Positions 12,591-25,906 of a stretch of 64,000 nucleotides of DNA are shown here, piece after piece; position 1 is the stretch's first letter; the number at the start of each line of letters is the position of its first letter. A program made the position numbers and the translations under genes. Below the pieces are notes generated by a model. It did not search any database, was not told the DNA's origin, and worked only from the letters and a program-made list of their open reading frames with translations. The stretch comes from Dipetalonema caudispina. Lineage: Eukaryota; Nematoda; Chromadorea; Rhabditida; Onchocercidae. The stretch spans positions 62,001 through 126,000 of the forward strand of contig JABVXV010000171.1 of NCBI GenBank assembly GCA_013365325.1. The letters run 5' to 3'.

Positions 12591-15500
12591 GCTTATTAAT
12601 TTTCTGTTACATTTGTTGGATTATTTGATAAGTATCATTTCATAATTTACTTATCAATGTTTTAATGTCCATATGTTTCAGAAGAATGTGTGGAATATTT
12701 TTTTTTTTGTGGCCAAAATGATAAGCCTAGTCTAAGAGGATTGAAATGAGTGCAATGCAGTCATTTAGTAAAAAATATACTGAAGAAGTGAGCTACCATA
12801 GTAGTAAAGATAAAAATTAGTAAATTAAATTTTAAACAGGATTATAGTTTTTCATAAAATCCTATTTGCATCATATTTCCTCAAAAATGAAGTCTTAATT
12901 AATTTAACTAAAATACCGATTATTAGAGGAAAGAAAGTTAAAGTATTTTTGATTAATAAGTTTAACATTTAAATCTGCAAAAAAAAAAAAAAAAAAAAAG
13001 AATGAAAGAATTTGATAATTTTTAATTGATCTATCATTCTACAAATGATTATGAAAAAGTGTAGTAATCAAATATATGGGTTAATATGTGAAATTATTGA
13101 ATAAAATGATAGTGAATCTGATATTGCAGTAAAATAATCATACATTCTCGAAATTAATTGCTATCACATTCAAATGCAATAATTCGAAGGAGAATGTATG
13201 AAGTTGACAAATGACAAAATGGAATGCACAAGGTAAACTATCTGTCACATTTCCTCACCTGAAAGATAATTTGAATGAATTTTTTGTTTTTTGGAGAAAA
13301 ATTAAATTTCATTTGTTTGAATTTGGTTGCAAAAATTTCATATGATTAAGATTCATCATCCTAAGTGTTAGTAATTTGATCTTCTTGATAATTATCGGAT
13401 TATATGGGAAATTTAAAACGTGTTAAGCATGAAAAAGTGAAAAAATCAGTTGATTTTAGCTACTTAAATTGATCATTCGCAAGTAACGGATACATTGTTA
13501 ACCTAAATCTTGAATGTAAAGTATTAACAGTTAAATCTCTACTTTTTACAAACTTTTGTAAATTTGATTTAGTTCAATTGTTAGATTAATTATGTCAAAT
13601 TTAAATGATCATGTGGTTTTACTCAAATCAAGCTTTTCTTTTTTTTTTTTTTATTTCTTAATTCTTAACGAACGAAATTTTTGCTTGCTTATAATTAGCA
13701 TAATTATCGAAAAATTTTTTTTTAACGAACATAGTTTATATTCTATCATGGATAAAATTATACCAAAAATTGATGAATGATTTATTTGAGATATACTAAA
13801 ATGTTGTTTCATATAACTCTCAAATTTTTGATAATTTCAGCAAAATTTTCTTAAGAATGTAAAATTTCGTGTAAAATTAGGAGAAAAAAGAAAATTAAAG
13901 ATTTGAAGAATGTATATGTTAATTGTTGAAGAATGAAGTATTATTAAACCAATAATGATAAAATTAAAACTACTGTAAAAAAAAAAAAAAAAAAAGTGTC
14001 AGCAAGAGGTCAGACGTCAGACAAATACTATACCAAACATATTTTACAATGTAAATGCTCGATGATATTTGCATAATATTTTCCTATCGATGCTTTTTCA
14101 TGCATAGAAACGATACTATTCTCTAAGCTTATTGTTATAAATTTAAAATTACGACCGAAACGAAAACGATGCAGCATATGCAAGCAAACAAAATCAAACA
14201 TATTGTACAACAAAAAAAAAAAAAAAAAAAAAAGTGAAAAGGAAAGAAAGATATTTGCCATCAACAAAATGCTATTATCCATTATTATCACTATTATTTG
14301 ACAAGTTATGTGACATAAATAAACCATATCATTGTAAAATGCTAATTGTAGCAATAAATATGCATACAATTAGCAGTAACATTAATGTTTGCATACAAAT
14401 AACGATATTATATTGAAAAATGGAAGGAAAAAAAAAAAAGTAATTTGCGATTTTTCTGTTTTTTTTTGATAGAATTATTAAGTACGAATAAGTAAACGAA
14501 TGATGAAAATGTTGAAATCCCACCTATTAGAGATCTTTTTTTTTTTTTTTTTTCTATTTTTTCAACGATTGCACATAAATATAAATAATACAATTTAGAA
14601 GGTAATAGTTGAAGAAATTATACGAATGAGATAGCTCTCGTATAAATTTCGATTTATTGACAAAAATTAATGGTAAATTTTAATTTTAATACATTTATAA
14701 TTATTAAAGAGAGGAAGGATGATATATTATCAAATAACAGAGATATCTCTTGAACTGTTATAATAATTCATCATCAAAAGCAAAACTTGTAATATTATTG
14801 AGATAATATTTTGATAAACGATGAAATAAATGATAAATTTGATAATAAAGCAATGCTTAATAGTGAAAATCAAAAAAGATAAAATGAGCAGTATTTTGGA
14901 CAAGAAACAATGAAAAAAAAAAAGAGTGAAATAATTATTATCATTTGCATAAAAAGTTATCAATATCAGCAATGATATTTCTTTCGTTCTTCTTAAATTA
15001 CATAAATTTAAAAATGAATCAATTATTTACAAATATTCGTTGAAAATTGAGGAAGAATTCATAAAAATTCGAAAACAATCATCTTCTAACATACATTTAT
15101 ATGACTTAGCTTACTTTCAACATGCAAATTTGATATACTTACAATTTTTGCATATTAGCTTTGGATATTTTTGCATGTTTAGCATTACTGATAAAATGAC
15201 AAAAAAAAAAAAAAATTAATGATATTTAAAATACAAAATAACAATACATTAAAAGAATGATTGTAATGTTTTAGTTAGAATCAATTCTTTGCTCATTTCA
15301 CAATTTTAGCGATAATTTTTTTTTTTTATAACAACAAATAAAATGGATGACAAAAAGAAAAAAAAAAAAAAAAAAGAAGTAACCATAAAATTCGATTGCA
15401 TACATTTAACATTCCTTTTAACGTTTCTTTCTTCAAATTTCCATTTCAAGTTTATTTCCATCATACCTTAATATATTATAAATTTTAAAGGATAAAAGAT

Positions 15501-16893
15501 ATGTTAAACTTTTACTAAACTAGGAATAATCTAAATGATTTAACTAATTAAATTATTAGAATGAATTTTTTTTTTTCATTCAAATTTCATTGTGTAAAAA
15601 ATTTGTTATCTTGAATTTTTTTTTTTTTTCTTTCGAATTGAATTGCACAAATAAATTGTTTGAAATATTATGCATAAAGTATACATGTAATTGGATATTT
15701 TCTGTAATTCGATTCTCCAAAAAAATTTGAGATTTAAAATTTTTTTGATAGAAATTTGATAATTAGGGAAAATTGCTTTCATTTAATGCTGCTACAATAT
15801 TGTATTGTGACGAAATTGTTGATGGAAGAAGAAAGAAAACGACCAATATCGTATAGCTTTGATATATGCATACATTTTTTTTCTAATTTTTTTTTTTTTT
15901 TTTTTTTTTTTTTGAAAGTTTTTCCATTTCTATCTTAAGCAAGCAAATACTGCGACATATTGCACAATAATTGCAATCATTTATGAAATTCAAAATTTAT
16001 TTTAAAAGAATTTATCACTGAATATTATCATATAACATTCTATCCTCCTCTTATTAAAAAGTAAATTAAGGTAAAATATAAATTTCTCTCAGATTTACTC
16101 AAAGCATAGATATTTTTTTTAAAATTATTTTATACCTAAAATTATCATGATATTTTTGTTCATATTATTTTATCAAATATCATCTGTAATGAAATTTTTT
16201 TTTTTTTTTTTTTTGTTTCTTTCATCATCACAATGTAATTAACTAACTAATTATTCTTGGCATTAATTTACTCTGTTTATTGATGAAAAATTTTTGCTTT
16301 TAAAAATTTTCAAAATTTAGTTTATTGATGAAATCAATTCAAAAACATATTATTTTTATTGATTGATGTATGTTAGTGATTGTTAAATGTAAAAGATTTG
16401 CATTAATTTAAACCATCCTCTTCTCATTTTAGCCTATACTCCTATCATTCATCTAAACAATTCAAAACTATTGATAGAATAAAAAAAAGAAATTAGCAAC
16501 TAACTTCAATTATAATATCACTTCCCATCGAATCTTCTCGTCTTACTTTCTTTTTTTTTTTTTTTTTTTTCTTCCATCCTTTCTTAGACAAATTTAATTC
16601 ATTCATTCAATTCAAATTTTTCATCAATTGAGAAAATTTTAAAATTTACATTTTTTTTTTTGGAAATATAAAATATGCAATAATTATGGACAAAGTTCAA
16701 TTTAATCAAACTCAATCATAGAAGAGAATTATTGCAATTGTTCAATTTCTTTTGTCTCTCGAATAATGTGCTATGTTTTTTCCCAAATAATAATAAATAA
16801 TGGATTAATTTAGTGCAGTAACTGAATTATTTAATCATAATTAGAACATTAATAATCTCATCCTTAGTAAACATATTTTAATACATTGTGCTC
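12591..16893. other. gene-free AT-rich intergenic DNA
   Basis: Only short open frames rich in Phe, Lys and Ile, many running through homopolymers. No splice-bounded coding series, RNA gene or transposase is visible on either strand. Confidence 0.6.
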
Positions 16894-17658
16894 AATAAAT
16901 CTCTGAATGTTGATATATTAGAATTTCTATAATAGGCCTGCGAAGTTATACTTCCCACAAATAAGTAAGTTAATTAATTCGATAAACAATGCAGTAATTC
17001 GGCCAAAAATTCATCAAAGCAATCTTCTTCAATTGACAACAGCGCAAACCTCTTATGTTTTCGGAAATTCTTTCATTTCAATTGCACCTTAAAGTTTACA
17101 ATTCTTAACAATATTTATTTGTTTTCGTTAAATGAGTAAATTAAAATTCACAAAAATAATCAGACTGACAGCCAGACAAAGCGGTCGACCGACATGCATG
17201 TACCGGTAGTTCGCTAGCTCTATCAACAGGTATTTCAAGAAGTCGCTAATTTTCACTTCATTATGCCGCAGGAATCTGTTCATCGATAGAGAAAATCACA
17301 TCACATCAGCAGTGGTAACGATGAAAAGTAATATCAATCGTTTATAATGCCTGTCGCTGTTTTTATTGTCACCATTCTTTTCCGTTGTTGTTTATACTGC
17401 TGTTGTCACCGCAATAATAATAATAATAATCAAAGTGACGAAGAAATGTGAAAAGTGAAAACGAAACTGTCGAAGTTAACCACTGCAACAATTTACGACA
17501 AATGACTATATTTCCTGGGCTAATCGGTGCTTTTATCGTTTTCGCTCAATTTTATCTTTTTTTTTCATCATAAAATTGATCTCATCCTATTTTTACTAAC
17601 ATGTTGAATAATGAAGTACAAATCATACTTCTACATGTTGATTTTTGATTCTTTCTCA
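16894..17658. repeat. dispersed repeat B, copy 1
   Basis: About 765 bp, near-identical to 22650-23419 in the same orientation. The shared block runs from AATAAATCTCTGAATGTTG to GATTTTTGATTCTTTCTCA. It contains a comparatively GC-rich core (around GGTCGACCGACATGCATGTA) and a small open frame starting MPVAVFIV. In this copy the frame is broken by TGA at 17449, TGA at 17503 and TAA at 17521. Confidence 0.9.
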
Positions 17659-18180
17659 GCTTCCTTTCTTTTTCGAATATTTTCTGATTGAAAAATAATA
17701 ACATCAACAAATATTAGGAAACTTTTAATACTTATTTATCTCATCTTACAATGTAATTGTTATACATTCTAATCTTTCAATATTTCAACCATATTTAAAT
17801 ATAATTTGAAAAAATTTTTACACTAACTTTGTTTACATTTTTTTTTTTTTTTTTATTCTCCATTAAAATTGATAAAAACAAAGAACGAAAATGAAAACAT
17901 ATAAAATGCAACAAATAACCCAATAAAATGGGTAAAATGGGTATATATATATATACATTGTTATACTATTTTTGAGTGTTATAATAATGAAATTCATATT
18001 TGAATAACATTTTCCAGTTAAAATTATGAAAGAAAAATATGGCAAAAGATTAATGCAAAATAAGATTATTTCATTTTATTGTTTCTGTCCTTTCTCAATT
18101 CATTCATTCATCCATTTTGTCGTAATGAAAGAAGGGAAAGTGACATTTTCTTTAACACCATTAAATTGTAAACAGCATTA

Positions 18181-18204
18181 GCAATAGCAATAGCAATAGC
18201 AATG
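18181..18204. repeat. (GCAATA)n hexanucleotide repeat
   Basis: About four tandem units, 5' of a polypyrimidine tract. Confidence 0.8.
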
Positions 18205-18284
18205 GAAGTAATTTCCAGTTGCAGACTTTTTGAATAATTAAGGCTTGATTGACGAACTTTGATCATTTACTAGAATCATTTCTC

Positions 18285-18350
18285 TCATCTCTTTTCTCTT
18301 TCTCTTTTTCTTTCTCTTTCTCTTCCTTTTTCTCTCTCTTTTCTTCCTAC
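18285..18350. repeat. polypyrimidine tract
   Basis: A stretch made almost wholly of C and T (TCTCTTTTCTCTTTCTCT-like). Mirror-repeat character could allow triplex formation. Confidence 0.75.
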
Positions 18351-18509
18351 ATGTGACATGTCAAAGTTGTTATCAATTTGGATGCTGTCAATTTGCTTTG
18401 TTACAACACCATTGAAACGTTGAAACGAAATTTTATCCATAGCTTAAGTTTTTATCATTATCCAATATATTGATCAAAAAAGATAAAAGAAAAAAAAAAG
18501 CCATGAATC

Positions 18510-18536
18510 GAGAGAGAGAGAGAGAGAGAGAGAGAG
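18510..18536. repeat. (GA)n microsatellite
   Basis: About 13 AG units. Confidence 0.9.
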
Positions 18537-19410
18537 TAATATGTTATCAATTTCTAACTGATAATTTTCTTTAATTTCAGAAAAAAAAAGTTTAACTTCC
18601 TTTTTTTCTTGCTTTTTTTTTTTTTTAAAAACTCATTTGAGTTCTATAATTTTGTTAATTTTTTTTTCCCATTTGCATTTAACAAATTTATTTCGTCGAA
18701 ATTCTCCTCCTCCGCTTTTTTCTTCTTCAAGTATTTCATCTTGCAAAAAAGTTTCAAAAAAAAAAAGAAAAGGAAAAAATGAAAATATTTTTCCAAAATC
18801 GAATGCGGGAAGAATGTTAAAATTTTTAAAAAAAAAAAAAAAAAAAAAAGAGAAAGAGAAAACTTCTGATGAAATGTTACAAAAAAAAAAAAATTGAATA
18901 TCTTATAATTGAATTATTTTCGTCTTATTTCTAATTTTTTTCTATTTCGGCCTTGTTAAAAAAAAAAAGAAAGTGATAATTTTGATGAAATTTTGTTGCA
19001 AAAAAAAAAATTTTTGAAAATAAATGTTAACTTTTTCAGGAATATGCTAAAACCGGAAATATCTGAGGAGAAAAAAAAAAAAAAAAAACAGGAAGAGGTA
19101 GAGCCGAAAGATTAAAAATATTAAATAATATAATTCTATCAATTTAGAGTTAGATTTTTGTTAATTTTAAACCAATTTTTTTACCCATTACGAATCATAT
19201 TCATATAGATAGATGATAAGATAATTAGAAAAAGTAAAGAAACAAAAAAAAAAAAAAACTTATTCTTTTTAATTTGGCATTAAAATTAAACAATACTGTA
19301 ACATGAAGATGGAAAAAGTATTATTTGTTGTTTGATTTACATATATTCAAATTTTTATTCGATAAAATAGAAAAATGTCGAATGAATGAATGATCGTTGA
19401 TCATTGTAAT

Positions 19411-19445
<35 letters not shown>

Positions 19446-22400
19446 CTATTCACGGGATATTTGCATTTTATTTAATATTTCTCATCATTTTCATATTTTG
19501 ATAACATTATTAGCTGACGTCATACAATACGTATATATTGATAACTCATTTAGAATTAATTTCAAGTTTACCTTCAGACAGGTAAAATATGATCTGATTC
19601 AGGCTTTTATTTAACGCTTTTACATTTTGAAACTTTAAAAGTATGATATATTATACTTTATAATGAACGTATAATTACGTTTAAATGACGCAGCAATTTC
19701 TCCATTGATAGATAAATTGGAAATTCTCGATTTTTCATCTCTCCGGGAGAAAATTATCATGCAACGAACGTATGCTTGAAAAGTGTAAGAAGTTGATAAG
19801 GATGAAAATTTTGTATCAATAATTTAGGAAATCGTTTACGTCATTAGAATTATTATTATTATTGGCGTACCTAACGTAAAGAATACATGCTTCCTAAGAA
19901 AAGTTTAGCTATGAATAACTTTTACAGGTATTAAATTTCATAAAATCAGGATGATACATCTGTGAATATGTCACTTTTTGTTTTTTCTCTATTGATTTTA
20001 TAATATATAAAAAGAAAAAATATTTGTCGTATTAAATTTCATTTATTAAATATTTCATTTACTTACTAAATCTGTACCTTAATTTAGGATGGAAATATGA
20101 TATGCTTACTTCATTTGTATTGGGACAAATTTGGATCTAAGATTTGTTTTGAACGTAATAATTGAAATACAAATATAGGAATAATTTTTAAAAAATACAA
20201 ATATTTTAAATGAAATTACATTAATTTTCAGCAATTATTTCATCTATTCCAATCTTTTTTATTAAACAAAAAAAAAAAAAATAAAAAAATTATTTTTAGG
20301 AGTTGACCTTTATTTTAACTATTTGTTTTTTTCTCCCTTATTGTATCAACAAATTAATTAATCTATTTCTTGTTTATCAAAAAAAAAAGCAATGTTTACT
20401 ATTAGTTTATCGTTTCCTTTCATTTTTTTTTCTTTTTTTTTTGTCTTTCCAAAGAATATCATTTTTGTTATCAGAGTAATTACCTAAAACAATAGCAAAT
20501 AATTTGTTCCTAAAACGTAATCGTAAATTGAAATGAGTCATTCAGGAGGAATAGCAAACTTTACACCTATGTCATTTAGTAGATGTCAGTAAGTTCATAA
20601 AATTTCAGTGAATACTTAGTGACAGTTAATGAAAATTAATTAAAAGAAAAATCTTTAAGTTGAAATACCTGACAGGGTTTAGTTTGAGTTGTTTTTCTTT
20701 TTAATGAAGTTAAAAAAAAAAATTAATTAAATCGATGTAAATATTTTCAAAGTTAAATGTTTGACTTCATTGGCAGGTTTAAGCTTAGTTTAAACTATTT
20801 TTTTGTTTTATTTCCCTTTTTATCTTTTTTTTTCCTTTTTTTTCTTTTTTTTTTAGAAAGAGGAACGAAGAGGTAAATTTAGCTTCAAGTAAAGTATTTT
20901 GTATTTTAAGAATTTTCCATATTTGTTGAAAAATTTTGCATATTACTCATACACTCCCATATGTAACATTTTTAAGCCAATGAAGTTGCTTACTTTTTTT
21001 TAGTAGGAATTTTTTTTTTCTTCGAACTTAAATGTTAAAATTATGCAAATTTTATATTGTTCACAATTTATATCATCAATTGTACAACATTAAATCATCA
21101 TTTTAGCAAAATAATGATTCGGTTAATTTACCACAATTATTAATTTACCACAATTACTGTAATCTATTTTAGTAGTACTCTTAGTTGTTAGTTTTTTCTT
21201 TTCTAAAAAATAAATGATACAGATGTGAGAAGATTGAAGAACAAGAAATATTACATTAATACTAATCACTTTTGTAGGAAAAAATTGAAGTAAAAGTAAT
21301 AAAAATCTTTTTACATTAATTCTCACTTATCAAATAATACTTTTTAAATTTAATTTAAAAAATTTCAACTTTTATTTATTTGTGTTGTTTTTTTTTCTTT
21401 TTTTTTTTTTTTTTTTTCATAATTTTCCATGTTTTGCTACGTTGTTTTTACTGCATTATATTTTAGCATTAATTTATGCTTATAATCTCTATCGATCTAT
21501 CTGTTTATTTCAACATATTTGTTTCTCTTTCCTTATTATGCGACCATGTTTGGCTAATTAAAAATATTCCTCATTAAGCAAAATGATTTAACAGTTAAAA
21601 CTGGACTACAAATTATTCTTTATAGCCTAAGGTAGTAATTGTAAAATCAAATGAGAAAATACAAAATGATTCTATTTCAGTTTAATTAGCTCAGATCTTC
21701 ATCATAAAATGTTTGAAAAAAAAAAACATTTTGTATTTCAAATTAGATCATATTTTCAAAAACAATCGTTTCCTTTTTTTTTTTTCTCGAAATTAACCAT
21801 TCGTTTGAAAAAAAAATGCTAAGCAAAAAGCAAACAACTCTATTACGGAATACAAGAAATGATACTTACAAAATGTTTTCCAAAAAAACGGAAAAGAAAA
21901 ATTTAATTACATATGAATTATATTTTGAACTTTTAATAGGTCTTGAAATTTCCTTTAAAGTGTATTTTCCTATTTGACATTAAAAGTTTTAAAGAAAAAA
22001 GTAGAAGGAACAAGTGTTAGGCTTTACCAAATGAGGCTTTTCTAGGCAAATTAGTGTCTTTTCTACATTTGACAACAAACAAATGAGCCAATGAGTCTAT
22101 GAGATGAACTTCTTACTTTATTATCCTTTTTTTTTTTTTTTCTTTTTATTTTTTTAACTTTTTGTAATAGAATATTTAGATAATTTGCTATCAAAAAATC
22201 CAAATTTAATTAGAATGATTATTTTTAAAGAATTTTTTTGCTAAAAAATTTTTTAAAAATTTGATTTTCACCAATGTTAATATGTCGACTTTGTTGTTCC
22301 CTCTCATTAATATTTGACATTTAAGCTAATTCCTTTTACTATTTTAAATTCATTATCAATAAGAAGTTAATACTCATAAATATTATTGATAACAGTGCAT

Positions 22401-22649
22401 TTATTATATGAATAGGTAATTTATTGGAATAGATTTATTCGTCTTCCGATATTTTCAATTTTAATTTGTATGCTTAAATGAATTGAGAAGTAAAAGTGGG
22501 AAAAAATGTATTTTAGAACATTTTGCAATTTTTCATCTTAGTTTTTCAAAATTCCAAATTGGTAAGTAATTGCTGGCTGACTGAAACTTTAAAGTTTATT
22601 TAAATTTCAGTCGAATCAATCTTATTATTTGATAGATTGCAAAATAAGT

Positions 22650-23419
22650 AATAAATCTCTGAATGTTGACATTTAGAATTTCTATAATAGGCTAAGTATT
22701 GCGAAGTTATACTTCCCACAAATAAATAAGTTAATTAATTCGATAAACGATGCAGTAATTCGACCAAAAATTCATCAAAGCAATCTTCTTCAATTGACAA
22801 CAGTGCAAACCTCTTATGTTTTCGGAAATTCTTTCATTTCAATTGCACCTTAAAGTTTACAATTCTTCTTAACAATATGTTTTCATTAAATGAGTAAATT
22901 AAAATTCACAAAAATAATCAGTCTGACAGCCAGACAAAGCGGTCGACCGACATGCATGTACCGGTAGTTCGCTAGCTCTATCAACAGGTATTTCAAGAAG
23001 TCGCTAATTTTCACTTCATTATGCCGCAGGAATCTGTTCATCGATAGAGAAAATCACATCACATCAGCGGTGGTAATGATGAAAGGTAATATCAATCGTT
23101 TATAATGCCTGTCGCTGTTTTCATTGTCATCATTCTTCTTCGTTGTTGTTTATACTGCTGTTGTCACCGCAATAATAATAATAATAATCAAAGTGACGAA
23201 GAAATGAGAAAAGTGAAAACGAAACTGTCGAAGTTAACTACTGCAACAGTTTACGACGAACGACTATATTTCCTGGGCAAATCGGTGCTTTTATCGTTTT
23301 CGCTCAATTTTATCTTTTTTTTTTTTCATCACAGAATTGATCTCATCCTATTTTTACTAACATGTTGAATAATGAAGTACAAATCATACTTCTACATGTT
23401 GATTTTTGATTCTTTCTCA
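22650..23419. repeat. dispersed repeat B, copy 2
   Basis: About 770 bp, partner of 16894-17658. It ends about 0.5 kb before the putative 5' exon of the BTB-like gene and may belong to its promoter or 5' UTR. Its small frame (23105-23368) is intact, unlike copy 1. No terminal repeats or transposase are seen. Confidence 0.9.
23105..23368 (+). CDS. small hypothetical ORF inside repeat B
   Basis: An 87-residue frame starting MPVAVFIVIILLRCCLYCCC, which would form a short hydrophobic, Cys-rich segment, followed by an Asn run encoded by an AAT-type repeat and a charged stretch. The equivalent frame in repeat B copy 1 carries three nonsense changes. No family is recognised. It may be untranslated sequence that is open by chance, or a first exon ending at an internal donor. 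Low confidence as a gene. Confidence 0.2.
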   Translation: MPVAVFIVIILLRCCLYCCCHRNNNNNNQSDEEMRKVKTKLSKLTTATVYDERLYFLGKSVLLSFSLNFIFFFFHHRIDLILFLLTC

Positions 23420-24013
23420 ATTATCATTCACAATTTTCCTTCCATATTTGTATTATAAACCACATAGATTCTTTAATAATTACCCACAAATAACAGAATG
23501 ATCAGAAAACGTATAATTCAGTTAGATATAATAAATTCTTTCATCTTATCAATCCAAAATATTGTAAAGTTACATAATAATTTCTATACTTATATAAATA
23601 GTAAAAATTTTTTTTCATAACTTGATGGAATTCAAAATCAGTTATGGATAAGGCGTAAAGTAATATAACATTTGAGTAAAAATTGGATTATCTCCATGAT
23701 ACTATTACTAAAATTTGTATATCGAAAATCTATGCTAAATCTTTCAACAAAATTTTCCTATCACATTGCTTATTCAATATTTTTGATCAAAATATCTTTA
23801 TGCATATCTTTTGATATTTCACATTATTGATTGTAAATGATAAACGATATAAATTATTGAATTTGTACATAACGAATTTACCACTCATAATTTTAATTAT
23901 TGCATCAACAAAATAATTTCTAAATTTCAGGGCTGTCATTTTCAATCGATCATTCCTAGTAATCACTTTTGATTTGGATCACTTAATCGCACTAAATATC
24001 ACATATTTTGTTG

Positions 24014-25858
24014 ATGTCAACAAAAAATTTATCATTCGACGAGGAAAATTTAGAGCCATTTCCAGTATGTGATATTGGATGTGTTAGCTTCAATTATGTT
24101 TGGACCACAAAAGTTTTAACACGACAACTTAACGATAATCAATCTGTTATCTTACATGTATCACCAAAATTTGCAACTGTTCATGGACAAGTGGCATTTC
24201 AATGGTCTTTACAAATGCGTGGTACAATTTTTCTCAATGATAAAGTTTGTGTTTGTTTATTTTAACATCTATTTAACTAATGTATTTAATGAAATACTAC
24301 TACTACTGAAATTGAAAATTATTAAAAATTAATGAAGCGAATTATTGAAGCATTCCATCTACTATTATCTTCATTTGATAACTTATTACAATGTGATTGA
24401 ATATTCCAAAAAAAAAAAAAAAAGAAAAAAATAATAATAATCAAATAACATAATTGTAATTAGAATAAATTTCATTATAAATAAGCTATATAAGTCCAAT
24501 TAAATTAAAGGAGCAATTAGAGGAAAAAGACAAAAGTGAGGATGAAGCGGAATGTGAGCCAAATTATATAGCATTATCGTTGTATTTTAACGATGGACCA
24601 GCACCAATTATTGATGATCTACAAGCGATCACCAAACTTTTACAAGACAAGAAATGTAGCATTGATTGTAACGATGATGGTTATGTTTTTGCTGAAAGTA
24701 ATTTCATTTCTAACTTTTTTAAATGAATTAATTCGATGCAAAATGGTAAAAATTAATTACACTTAATAATGAAGAGTTGAAATTTCATTGCACATAGCAA
24801 ATTTTTTGTTATCTAATGAAAAAGTTTCCAATATTCAAAAAAAAAAGAAAAATTTTCAATTCAAAAATTTTAATCACCTAAAAAAAATTTTTAAAAAACA
24901 AAATACATTGTCCTACTATTCATCTAGCAATGCTAATGATATTTATTTTTCATTTCAAATGATATCCTTGACAAGAATCTCTTCGTCAATCATACTAATT
25001 TTTCGTTTATCTTCTCTTATGATATTCATTTTTGTGATTACAATTATAATTGTAACATTTTTAATTTTAATTATGTTACGATATTCACGTCAAGTGCACG
25101 TTTTAAATGGACGTGATTTATAAAGACCTAATGAATAATGATGATAAGCTTAGCGATACAGGATAAGAGATGTAAAAAAAAAAATGCAAAAACTACAATA
25201 TGAAATATCAGAAACAAACTTTTTACTTATTAGAAGAGATTTTGTCATTTAGAAACTAAGTAAATAAACGCGTTAACAAATTTCATTGAAACTGTCCATG
25301 ATATTGTTCACAATGATATCAGGAATAATTTTCCGACAAAAGTTAATGTCCTATTCCGACCCGGTAGTCGGGTAGTTTGGTCTGCAAACTTAACTTCAGG
25401 ATAGGACATATTTATTTACTCTTCCAGAAAGTTAAGCATTTTCAACAATCTCAAAAATTTTTCCATTTCAGCGAAGAAATTAAGTGCCGTTCGTGGTAAA
25501 GAGACAGAACTTACAACAGTTCAACGTTTTGACTTTTCAAACTATATAAAGGTTGACAATTTATTTCACTTTTATTAATTATCATTTTGGAAATTTAGAT
25601 AAATTTGAATGGAAAATTCTATCATAAAAAGAATTTAATGATATATATTTGAAATAATTGACTGAATTTTACGTCCATTTATTGATTGTTTATTTTTATC
25701 TTCCAATATTTAATTTTTAACTGATAGTTAGCATTATGATTATGACAAATTGATGAATTTTTCAAGATTCCATTTTATTCGGTAATTCTGATTAATGAAA
25801 CATTCTGATCATTTTTCATAATTTAATTTTTTGATCAGACAAATGATAATTTACTTTT

Positions 25859-25906
<48 letters not shown>

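Larger units (their letters stand above)
17659..22649. other. gene-free AT-rich intergenic DNA with simple repeats
   Basis: Between the two copies of repeat B. It holds an AGCAAT-type hexamer repeat at 18181-18204, a CT-rich tract at about 18285-18350, a GA microsatellite at 18510-18536 and a T run at about 19411-19445. No gene is supported. Confidence 0.6.

Noticed and set aside
25346..25409. Functional tRNA gene
   Set aside because: No T arm, no TTCGA box, wrong residue at loop position 33; kept only as a structured element.
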